From assembly GCA_023428365.1 (NCBI GenBank), contig JAEYYQ010000612.1, positions 1 to 5,224 on the forward strand: a DNA stretch of 5,224 bases, given 5' to 3'. Below are positions 1 to 5,224 of the stretch, one piece after another (positions within the stretch are counted from its first letter, which is position 1; every line of letters begins with the position of its first letter). The notes beneath the pieces are model-generated. The model ran no database searches. It was not told the origin of the DNA and was given only the letters and a program-made list of their open reading frames with translations. A program made the translations under genes and the position numbers. Origin of the DNA: Pseudomonadota bacterium. GTDB lineage: Bacteria > Pseudomonadota > Alphaproteobacteria > Rhizobiales > Hyphomicrobiaceae.

Positions 1-1
1 C

Positions 2-466
2 GCCAATCCCGCGCGTTTGTTCGAGCACAAGCGCAACAAGAGCGATGCGGTGCTGAAGGCTCTGGCGGAGCGGGGTGGCGTGCTGGGCTGTGCGGCTTAC
101 CGCAACATCACGCCACCGGACGCGTGCGCAACGGCAAAGGGTTGGGGTGAGATGGTGGCGCGCGCAGTCGATCTCATCGGCATCGATCATGTCGCTGTTG
201 GAACTGATCGTAGCCATAACCACGGTAGAGCGGATTACGACTGGATGCGCATGGGTCGTTGGACGCGCGGCGTCGATTACGGCGCCGGATCTGCCACCAA
301 TGCGGGCAAGGCAGCACCGCCCGAGTGGTTCACCGAAGTACGCCACCTTGCGCGGATTGCGGAAGGTCTGCGCGAGGCAGGTTTTGCCGCGGCTGAAATT
401 GAGAAAATTACATCCGGTAACTGGCTTCGCCTTTACGGCGAAGTGTTTGCCGGCGCACGAAACTGA
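2..466 (+). CDS. M19 family (renal dipeptidase-like) membrane dipeptidase, 5'-truncated by the window edge
   Basis: The reading frame is open from the first bases and ends at TGA 464-466, so only about 154 C-terminal residues are visible; M19 enzymes usually have 320-400. Family knowledge: these are zinc metallopeptidases with a TIM-barrel fold that cleave dipeptides, some accepting D-residues at the C-terminal side. Visible landmarks are HKRNKSD near the left end, matching the segment after the zinc-binding Ser-His (the Arg is probably the substrate-binding one); GGVLGCAAYRN; GIDHVAVGTD, whose Asp (codon 206-208) is the probable catalytic acid; and a C-terminal SGNWLRLYGEVF helix like the usual GGNxLRxxxE. 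The motif after the Asp is RSHNH rather than the common FDG, which marks a divergent subfamily. The zinc ligands lie upstream and cannot be checked. A TTG at 17 is an internal codon, not a start. The next gene follows after 8 bases, suggesting co-transcription. Confidence 0.85.
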   Translation, partial: ANPARLFEHKRNKSDAVLKALAERGGVLGCAAYRNITPPDACATAKGWGEMVARAVDLIGIDHVAVGTDRSHNHGRADYDWMRMGRWTRGVDYGAGSATNAGKAAPPEWFTEVRHLARIAEGLREAGFAAAEIEKITSGNWLRLYGEVFAGARN

Positions 467-470
467 GAGG
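465..470 (+). promoter_or_regulatory. Ribosome binding site of the aldehyde dehydrogenase gene
   Basis: GAGAGG lies 4 bases before ATG 475 and begins inside the TGA stop (464-466) of the dipeptidase gene. This fixes the start and suggests that translation of the two genes is linked. Confidence 0.6.
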
Positions 471-474
471 TCTG

Positions 475-1908
475 ATGCACACGAAGCAATTTTATATCAA
501 CGGCACCTGGGTTGATCCGGTTCAGCCGAAGTTTATCGACGTCATCGATCCCGCAACCGAAGAGGCATTCGCCCAGATTGCAATCGGTTCGGCTGCCGAC
601 GTCGATCAGGCCGTTGCTGCAGCGCGCCGTGCATTCGCGACGTATTCCTTGACCTCTGTGGCTGAGCGGATCGCGCTTCTGCAGCGCATCGTCAAAGGCT
701 TCGAACAGCGCCGCGAGGACATGGCGACTGCGATCTCGCGCGAGATGGGAGCGCCTTACAAGTTCTCGCTCAATGCCCAGACTGCGAGTGGCCCGAACCA
801 CATTGCCGAATTGATCCGTGTGCTTGAGAAATTTGCGTTCGATGAGCAGCGCGGAACGACGCTGATCACGCGCGAGCCGATTGGCGTGTGCGGACTGATC
901 ACGCCATGGAACTGGCCGATCAACCAGATTGTCTGCAAGGTCGCTCCGGCCCTTGCGGCGGGCTGCACCATGGTGCTGAAGCCGAGCGAGATCGCGCCGA
1001 TCAGCGGCGTGATTTTCGCCGAAATTCTGCACGATGCGGGTGTGCCGGCTGGCGTGTTCAATCTCGTCAACGGCGATGGCCCCGGCGTGGGACAGGCGAT
1101 CGCGGCGCATCCGGATATCGATATGGTCTCGTTCACCGGCTCGACGCGTGCCGGCATCGAGGTCGCCAAAGCGGCAGCCGATAGCGTCAAGCGCGTCGGG
1201 CAGGAACTCGGCGGCAAGTCACCGAACATTCTGCTGCCGGATTGCGATTTCCCGCGCTCCGTGGAATTGGGCGTCGCGCGCTGCTTCGGTAATACAGGGC
1301 AGTCGTGCAGTGCCGCGACGCGGATGCTGGTCCCGGCGGATCGCCAAGCGGAGGTCGCTGAACTCGCGGCCAAGGCGGCGGCGACCTACAAGGTCGGAGC
1401 GCCTTCGGATGCCGACACGATTTTGGGGCCACTCGTCAGCCAGGCACAATTCGACAAAGTCCAGCGCCTGATCCAGATCGGCATCGAAGAAGGAGCCGAG
1501 CTCGTGTGCGGCGGTCCAGGTCGGCCGGAAGGCTTGAACCGGGGGTACTACGTCAAGCCGACAGTGTTCGCCGGCGTGACCACCGACATGACCATCGCTC
1601 AGGAGGAGATCTTCGGTCCGGTGCTGGTCATCATGCCGTACCGCGACGAGGAAGAAGCCGTCGGTATCGCCAACGATACGCCTTACGGTTTGTCCGCCTA
1701 CGTTCAGGGGGGAGATCGTGAGCGCGCCCAGCGCGTTGCGCGGCAGATCCGTGCCGGAAACGTTCACATCAATTACCCGCCGATGGATCGCGGAGCGCCG
1801 TTCGGAGGCTATAAGCGCTCCGGCAACGGGCGCGAATGGGGGGAGTGGGGACTGGCTGAGTTCCTGGAGATCAAGGCGGTGATGGGATATTTCCCGCCGG
1901 CCGCATAG
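475..1908 (+). CDS. NAD(P)-dependent aldehyde dehydrogenase family protein
   Basis: This is a complete 477-residue protein, the normal length for the ALDH superfamily, which oxidises aldehydes to carboxylic acids through a thiohemiacetal on a catalytic cysteine. Visible motifs are TPWNWP with oxyanion Asn146; LKPSE with Lys169 and Glu172 at the cofactor ribose site, which fits NAD use; the FTGST dinucleotide turn around Gly222; QELGGKS with general base Glu244; NTGQSCS with nucleophile Cys278; EEIFGP with Glu378; and a C-terminal PFGGYKRSGNGREWGEWGL segment. All key residues are present, so it should be active. The N-terminus (FYINGTWV) and the GREWGEWGLAEFLEIKAV tail recall the ALDH group that includes CddD-type and related semialdehyde dehydrogenases, but this is from memory and does not fix a substrate. 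ATG 475 is supported by a GAGAGG ribosome site at 465-470, which overlaps the preceding stop codon. It is probably in one operon with the dipeptidase. Confidence 0.95.
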   Translation: MHTKQFYINGTWVDPVQPKFIDVIDPATEEAFAQIAIGSAADVDQAVAAARRAFATYSLTSVAERIALLQRIVKGFEQRREDMATAISREMGAPYKFSLNAQTASGPNHIAELIRVLEKFAFDEQRGTTLITREPIGVCGLITPWNWPINQIVCKVAPALAAGCTMVLKPSEIAPISGVIFAEILHDAGVPAGVFNLVNGDGPGVGQAIAAHPDIDMVSFTGSTRAGIEVAKAAADSVKRVGQELGGKSPNILLPDCDFPRSVELGVARCFGNTGQSCSAATRMLVPADRQAEVAELAAKAAATYKVGAPSDADTILGPLVSQAQFDKVQRLIQIGIEEGAELVCGGPGRPEGLNRGYYVKPTVFAGVTTDMTIAQEEIFGPVLVIMPYRDEEEAVGIANDTPYGLSAYVQGGDRERAQRVARQIRAGNVHINYPPMDRGAPFGGYKRSGNGREWGEWGLAEFLEIKAVMGYFPPAA

Positions 1909-1926
1909 TAGCGCGCAAATACCTGA

Positions 1927-1966
1927 AACAGAGCATACGCCTAGATCATCCGGCGCATGCCCTGTT
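1927..1966. repeat. Imperfect inverted repeat, 15-base arms with a 10-base loop
   Basis: Arms 1927-1941 and 1952-1966 pair along their full length around the loop 1942-1951. Thirteen of 15 positions are Watson-Crick. The two others (1932/1961 and 1937/1956) are A-C mismatches when read as + strand RNA but G-U wobbles as - strand RNA, so the fold is continuous only on the - strand. It starts 18 bases after the aldehyde dehydrogenase stop. No T tract follows on the + strand, so it is not a textbook intrinsic terminator for that gene. It could be a dispersed palindromic element, an RNA 3'-end stabiliser or a protein-binding site; the sequence does not decide. Confidence 0.6.
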
Positions 1967-1986
1967 CATCCAAAAGACGGATCACT

Positions 1987-2019
1987 CATGCACGCCGGTA
2001 CAGCAAACTGGCGAGCGTG
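1987..2019 (+). repeat. Second imperfect inverted repeat, 13-base arms with a 7-base loop
   Basis: Arms 1987-1999 and 2007-2019 pair around the loop 2000-2006, with one A-A mismatch (1992/2014) and two G-U wobbles (1989/2017 and 1997/2009) in + strand RNA. The + strand fold is therefore the stronger one, the reverse of the hairpin 20 bases upstream. No T run follows, so termination would have to be non-canonical or Rho-dependent. It may protect or end the aldehyde dehydrogenase transcript, or be chance pairing in GC-rich DNA. Confidence 0.4.
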
Positions 2020-2079
2020 CGCCTGTGCGATTGATCCGGCATCTTCAACAAAGTGTACGGGATGTAGGTCTGCGCGGCA

Positions 2080-2109
2080 TTGACGTGCCAGACATGCAGA
2101 CGTGATAAT
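2080..2109 (+). promoter_or_regulatory. Predicted sigma70-type promoter for the dac-tmk-holB genes
   Basis: The -35 box TTGACG (2080-2085) matches 5 of 6 consensus bases and the -10 box GATAAT (2104-2109) also matches 5 of 6, separated by 18 bases. Transcription would begin near 2115-2118, leaving a leader of about 30 bases before the ATG at 2146. It is the best promoter-like match seen in the gap between the two gene groups and is correctly placed for the downstream block. It is inferred from sequence match only. Confidence 0.55.
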
Positions 2110-2136
2110 TCCGCACGCGACTCGCGAGCTACGAGC

Positions 2137-2141
2137 GGGAG
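2137..2141 (+). promoter_or_regulatory. Ribosome binding site for the upstream dac start (ATG 2146)
   Basis: GGGAG lies 4 bases before ATG 2146. A competing GGAGG at 2165-2169 lies 6 bases before the in-frame ATG 2176. Both starts leave an export signal, so the sequence alone does not settle which is used. Confidence 0.45.
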
Positions 2142-2145
2142 TATA

Positions 2146-3351
2146 ATGGCGCTTGTGATGACCCGGAGGCGGGCCATGTTGGCTTCTGGAAAGCTTTTCC
2201 TGTTGGCTCTGTCCGTCATGGTCTTGGCGGCATTCGGCGAACGCGTGGCGCATGCGCAAAGCGGCGGATTTTCCACGCAAGCGGCGCAAGCCATCCTGAT
2301 CGATGCCGATTCCGGAGCCGTGCTGTTTCAGCATCGCGCCGACGAGCAGATGCATCCCGCCAGCATGAGCAAGTTGATGACGCTCGTGCAGATGTACAGG
2401 GCCATCCGGTCCGGTCAGCTCAAGCCGACGGATGAAGTTCTCATGAGCGTCAATGCCTGGCGTAGTGGTGGAGCGCCGTCGGGTACGTCCGCGATGTTCG
2501 TTCCGGTGGGCGAGCGCGTCACCGTCGATGAGATCATTCAGGGCATTGTCGTCCAGTCCGGTAACGACGCGGCGATTGCCATTGCCGAGCATATGTCGGG
2601 CTCGGAGGCCGCTTTCGCCAAAGAGATGACGGATCACGCGCGGACGCTGGGTTTGAAGTCGACCGTCTTCAAGAATGCGACCGGACTGCACGATCCCGAG
2701 CACGTCACGACGGCGCGCGATCTGGCGGTATTGGCTCGGCACATCATCAAGACCTATCCGGAGTTCTACCCGGCGTTCTCGCAAAAGGACTTCCGGTATC
2801 GCAAACACCGCTTCATCAATCGCAATCCGTTGCTGGGAGGTGATAGAGGTGTTGATGGTCTGAAGACCGGTTACATCAAGGAGGCCGGGTACGGACTTGT
2901 CGCCTCCGCGAAGCAGGGCGACCGGCGCGTGATCGCAGTCGTGAACGGATTGCCGACAGCGGCCAGGCGCGAGCAGGAGGCAAGCCGTTTGATCGATTGG
3001 GGCTTCCGGGGATTCCGGGAGTTCCGGTTATTCGACCAGGGCGAGGTCATCGGTCAGGCACGGGTCTGGGGCGGGAGCCAGCTATATCTGCCGCTAACAG
3101 GCGAGGGCAATGTACACGTCCTTCTGCCGCTTTCGGTGGGCAACGAGCGCCTCAAGGCGGAAATTATCTACAACAGTCCGTTGAAGCCGCCGATCAAGAA
3201 GGGCGATGAGGTTGCCAAGCTGCGGGTCACGAACGCCCAGAATACGACCAACGAGGTTCCGCTGTATGCGGCTCAGGACATCGATCAGGGCGGCACCATC
3301 CGGCGTGGACTTGACTCGCTCGCCTACATGGCCTTCCGCTTCATCCGCTAG
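2146..3351 (+). CDS. dacC: D-alanyl-D-alanine carboxypeptidase (PBP5/6-type, peptidase S11), exported
   Basis: From ATG 2146 the product has 401 residues, typical for low-molecular-mass penicillin-binding proteins that remove the terminal D-Ala from peptidoglycan pentapeptides in the periplasm and so limit cross-linking. A signal peptide is clear: a basic n-region (Arg7-9, Lys16), a hydrophobic core at about 17-30 and a likely cleavage after Ala-His-Ala37. The three active-site motifs are present: SxxK as SMSK (Ser73 nucleophile, Lys76), SxN as SGN (Ser138-Asn140), and KTG at 240-242. A PBP5-type C-terminal beta domain follows (about 285-380), then a short tail (GLDSLAYMAFRFIR) that could form an amphipathic membrane anchor. 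ATG 2176 with a stronger GGAGG site is an alternative start giving 391 residues; the frame also extends upstream to TTG 2080, but that codon sits in the predicted promoter. The paralogue letter is uncertain. It is followed by tmk after a 117-base gap. Confidence 0.93.
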   Translation: MALVMTRRRAMLASGKLFLLALSVMVLAAFGERVAHAQSGGFSTQAAQAILIDADSGAVLFQHRADEQMHPASMSKLMTLVQMYRAIRSGQLKPTDEVLMSVNAWRSGGAPSGTSAMFVPVGERVTVDEIIQGIVVQSGNDAAIAIAEHMSGSEAAFAKEMTDHARTLGLKSTVFKNATGLHDPEHVTTARDLAVLARHIIKTYPEFYPAFSQKDFRYRKHRFINRNPLLGGDRGVDGLKTGYIKEAGYGLVASAKQGDRRVIAVVNGLPTAARREQEASRLIDWGFRGFREFRLFDQGEVIGQARVWGGSQLYLPLTGEGNVHVLLPLSVGNERLKAEIIYNSPLKPPIKKGDEVAKLRVTNAQNTTNEVPLYAAQDIDQGGTIRRGLDSLAYMAFRFIR

Positions 3352-3366
3352 CCGCCCCGTGGCGGC
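3351..3366 (+). other. Short GC-rich hairpin at the dac stop codon
   Basis: GCCGCC (3351-3356) and GGCGGC (3361-3366) are perfect complements around the 4-base loop CCGT. The first base is the last base of the TAG stop (3349-3351). The stem is short and no T tract follows, so it is a poor intrinsic terminator; it could cause pausing or partial attenuation before tmk. A 7-base direct repeat GGCATTG (3364-3370 and 3374-3380) lies beside it. The rest of the 3352-3468 gap shows no gene. Confidence 0.4.
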
Positions 3367-3468
3367 ATTGGCCGGCATTGAAAATCGGACGCCGGCCGTA
3401 CATGTCCAGAGCACGGTTCGCTGCGTCGTTGAGGTGTGCAGGGCCGTGGCAAAAGGGCGAACGGTGCA

Positions 3469-4119
3469 ATGACAGGCAAATTCATTACCTTCGAAGGTGG
3501 AGAGGGCTCTGGAAAATCAACCCAGGCGCGCGCCCTTGCCGAACGTCTGAAGGCGGAAGGCATCAATGTGGTGCTGACCCGGGAGCCTGGCGGTTCCGCG
3601 TTCGCCGAGCAGGTGCGGACACTGTTGCTGAGCCGGGACACCGCGGACCACAGTGCGCTCGCCGAGGCGCTGATGTTTTCGGCTGCTCGTGCCGATCATC
3701 TGGAGCGGACCATTCGCCCGGCGCTGGCCGAGGGCAAGTGGGTAGTCTGCGACCGCTTCTCGGATTCAACGCGCGTCTATCAGGGTGCAGCCGGTGGTTT
3801 GCCAAAGGATATCATCGCCACCCTGGAACACCTGGTCGTGGATGATACCTTGCCCGACATTACCATCATGCTCGATCTGCCAGCTTCGGATGGGCTAGCC
3901 CGTGCAGGAGATCGCAGCGCGCAATCGGAGGCCGCGGCGTCTGACAACTACGAGGCACGACCGCTCGCCTTCCACGAGAAGTTGCGTGATGGCTTTCTGG
4001 TCATCGCCACCGGCGAGCCGGAGCGGTGTGTCGTCATCGATGCTCTTGATCCGCCGGAGTCGGTGGCCGCCCAGGTCTGGGCCGCCGTCGAGGCCCGCGT
4101 GCTGCGGAGATCCGACTGA
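3469..4119 (+). CDS. tmk: Thymidylate kinase (dTMP kinase)
   Basis: This 216-residue protein, normal length for the family, phosphorylates dTMP to dTDP with ATP in the cytoplasm, an essential step of dTTP synthesis. The N-terminus reads KFITFEGGEGSGKST, with the P-loop at residues 10-18 (Lys16); the loop has Glu12 and no Arg, as in E. coli-type (type II) enzymes, where the LID supplies catalytic arginines. REPGG (38-42) and DRFSDST (Asp95-Arg96) with the following YQG are the dTMP-binding and DR signatures. The LID region carries Arg145 and Arg149, followed by DNYE (159-162), where many relatives have DRFE, and then FHEKLRDGF. ATG 3469 was chosen because it places the P-loop at the usual distance; only a weak AGGG site (3454-3457) precedes it. 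An in-frame GTG at 3436 would add 11 residues unlike the family. It overlaps the next gene by one base. Confidence 0.96.
   Translation: MTGKFITFEGGEGSGKSTQARALAERLKAEGINVVLTREPGGSAFAEQVRTLLLSRDTADHSALAEALMFSAARADHLERTIRPALAEGKWVVCDRFSDSTRVYQGAAGGLPKDIIATLEHLVVDDTLPDITIMLDLPASDGLARAGDRSAQSEAAASDNYEARPLAFHEKLRDGFLVIATGEPERCVVIDALDPPESVAAQVWAAVEARVLRRSD
4106..4110 (+). promoter_or_regulatory. Ribosome binding site of holB inside the end of tmk
   Basis: GGAGA lies 8 bases before ATG 4119, within the last codons of tmk. Together with the TGATG stop-start overlap it supports ATG 4119 and translation coupled to tmk. Confidence 0.55.
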
Positions 4120-5224
4120 TGGCCCGCAGCCCGGCCATACAGGAGGTTGAAGCGCTCCCGGAGGCGGATCGGCTGGAAGGTTTCCCGCATCCGCGCGAGA
4201 CGCGTTTTCTGCATGGCCAGGAAGCAGCCGAGCAGGCGCTAGCCGACGCGTTGGCATCGGGCCGGATTCATCACGGGTGGCTGCTCGCAGGGTCAGAAGG
4301 GATTGGGAAGGCAACTCTGGCTTACCGATTTGCCGCTTACGCGCTCGCGAGGCCGGAGGAACGTGGCGGCACGGAAGGCCCGCTGTCACTGGCCGAGAAA
4401 TCCTCGGTACTGCGCATGGTGCGCGTCATGTCCCATCCGGGGCTGTTGGTGATCCGGCGGCCTTATTCGGTGAAAGACAAGCGCTTTGCCGCCAACATTC
4501 CTGTCGATGAGGTGCGCAAGCTGCGGGGGTTCCTGGCGCATACCGCGGGCGGGACGAGCGGCGCTGATGCAGCCGTTCGGCGTGTCGTTATCGTCGATCA
4601 GGCGGATGAGTTGAACATCTCATCGGCCAACGCTCTATTGAAGTCGCTCGAGGAGCCGCCGCCCCAGACCCTGTTTCTGCTGATCACATCACAGCCGGGC
4701 CGCCTGCTTCCGACCATCCGTTCGCGCTGCCGAACCCTGACGCTGCCTGCGCTGTCGGCCGAAAGCATGCGGGCTGCGGCCGTCCAGGCCCTGAACGCAG
4801 CAGAGATCGAAGCGCCGGAGGGTGCGGATTGGAAACACCTAACGCATCTGTCCCGGGGCAGTGTACGTCGCCTGCTCGGGTTGCTGTCGGGAGACGGCTT
4901 GAAGCTGTCCGAGCGTGTCTATGCTCTTGTCGAAGGATTGCCGAAAGTCGACTGGAACGCAGCGCATGCGCTGGGCGATGAATTGGGAAGCATGGCGGCG
5001 GAGCAGAAATTCGAAGCGTTTTTCGATCTGCTGCAGGATCTCACCGCTGGATTGGCGCGGGCAGCCGCAACGGGTGAGGGCATGCCCCGCGATGTCGAGT
5101 TGGCGCGCCGCTTGATCGGTGAAGACGGCGTAGCGGCGTGGGCCGGGCTGTGGGAAGCAATCGGGCAACGCAAAAGCGAAGTTCAGGGGCTCAATCTCGA
5201 TCGCAAAGGCCTGATCCTGGACGT
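4119..5224 (+). CDS. holB: DNA polymerase III subunit delta' (clamp loader), 3'-truncated by the window edge
   Basis: The frame starts at ATG 4119, sharing its A with the tmk stop, and stays open to the right edge: 368 codons plus two bases. Delta' is the rigid stator of the clamp-loader complex that opens and loads the beta clamp at replication forks. Motifs read from the translation are FLHGQEAAEQAL near residue 30; a P-loop-like GSEGIGKAT at 58-66 (Lys64); a Walker B-like VVIVDQADELN around Asp160-Asp163; NALLKSLEEPPP; and IRSRCR with the conserved Ser-Arg-Cys at 202-204. The C-terminal end NLDRKGLILD resembles the last 10-20 residues of alphaproteobacterial delta', so little is missing. 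No four-cysteine zinc site, as found in E. coli delta' and DnaX, is seen between the P-loop and Walker B. Members of this family usually do not hydrolyse ATP; the P-loop lysine is kept here. Position after tmk is the usual context. Confidence 0.95.
   Translation, partial: MARSPAIQEVEALPEADRLEGFPHPRETRFLHGQEAAEQALADALASGRIHHGWLLAGSEGIGKATLAYRFAAYALARPEERGGTEGPLSLAEKSSVLRMVRVMSHPGLLVIRRPYSVKDKRFAANIPVDEVRKLRGFLAHTAGGTSGADAAVRRVVIVDQADELNISSANALLKSLEEPPPQTLFLLITSQPGRLLPTIRSRCRTLTLPALSAESMRAAAVQALNAAEIEAPEGADWKHLTHLSRGSVRRLLGLLSGDGLKLSERVYALVEGLPKVDWNAAHALGDELGSMAAEQKFEAFFDLLQDLTAGLARAAATGEGMPRDVELARRLIGEDGVAAWAGLWEAIGQRKSEVQGLNLDRKGLILD

Noticed and set aside
433..1373. Long open frames on the - strand (433-1110 and 756-1373) under the aldehyde dehydrogenase gene
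   Set aside because: They lie opposite a gene with intact catalytic motifs, show no recognisable domains, and are rich in Arg, Ser and Pro as expected for antisense frames in GC-rich DNA.
1909..2145. A small protein gene or structured regulatory RNA in the gap
   Set aside because: No short frame with a ribosome site and start was convincing, and no known riboswitch core was recognised; only the two hairpins and the promoter stood out.
2158..2190. Possible twin-arginine export signal in the carboxypeptidase (Arg-Arg-Arg-Ala-Met-Leu)
   Set aside because: The position after the arginine pair lacks the usual Phe/Leu pattern and the protein needs no folded export; a Sec signal explains it.
1966..2808. 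A 280-codon - strand open frame covering the gap and the first half of the carboxypeptidase gene
   Set aside because: Most of it is antisense to the SxxK and SxN coding regions, and its composition is low in hydrophobic order with no known motif.
3378..3404. Possible promoter for tmk (TTGAAA at 3378-3383 with TACATG at 3399-3404)
   Set aside because: The spacer is only 15 bases and the -10 box matches just half of the consensus.
3436..3468. GTG 3436 as the tmk start
   Set aside because: Its GAGG is only 1 base away, and the added 11 residues have no family counterpart before the P-loop strand.
4277..4510. A + strand open frame inside holB in another frame
   Set aside because: It overlaps the delta' frame, which carries P-loop and Walker B-like motifs; this one has none.

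Overview
The window looks like chromosomal DNA from a GC-rich alphaproteobacterium, probably of the order Hyphomicrobiales (Rhizobiales). Two things suggest this: codons mostly end in G or C, and the gene order D-Ala-D-Ala carboxypeptidase - thymidylate kinase - DNA polymerase III delta' is a familiar alphaproteobacterial block. The genus cannot be read from the sequence. All genes are on the + strand.

Left part (1-1908): the C-terminal portion of an M19 (renal dipeptidase-like) metallopeptidase, followed after 8 bases by a complete 477-residue NAD(P)-dependent aldehyde dehydrogenase with its catalytic residues intact. The tight spacing suggests one transcript that begins upstream of the window. 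These look like accessory catabolic genes; the substrate is not determinable here.

Intergenic gap (1909-2145): no convincing gene. It holds two imperfect hairpin-forming inverted repeats (1927-1966 and 1987-2019) and, close to the next gene, a good sigma70-type promoter (TTGACG, 18-base spacer, GATAAT).

Right part (2146-5224): a secreted or periplasmic D,D-carboxypeptidase (penicillin-binding protein 5/6 type), then thymidylate kinase (tmk), then DNA polymerase III delta' (holB). The tmk stop and holB start overlap by one base (TGATG), and holB runs off the right edge. The three genes serve peptidoglycan trimming, dTTP supply and clamp loading, so they are growth-linked housekeeping functions that may be transcribed together from the promoter before the carboxypeptidase.

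No new defence, mobile or RNA-based system is visible. There is no tRNA, rRNA, CRISPR array, insertion sequence or transfer signature. The points worth a second look are modest: a variant active-site motif in the dipeptidase, the hairpin pair, the competing carboxypeptidase starts, and a short hairpin that includes the last base of the carboxypeptidase stop codon.
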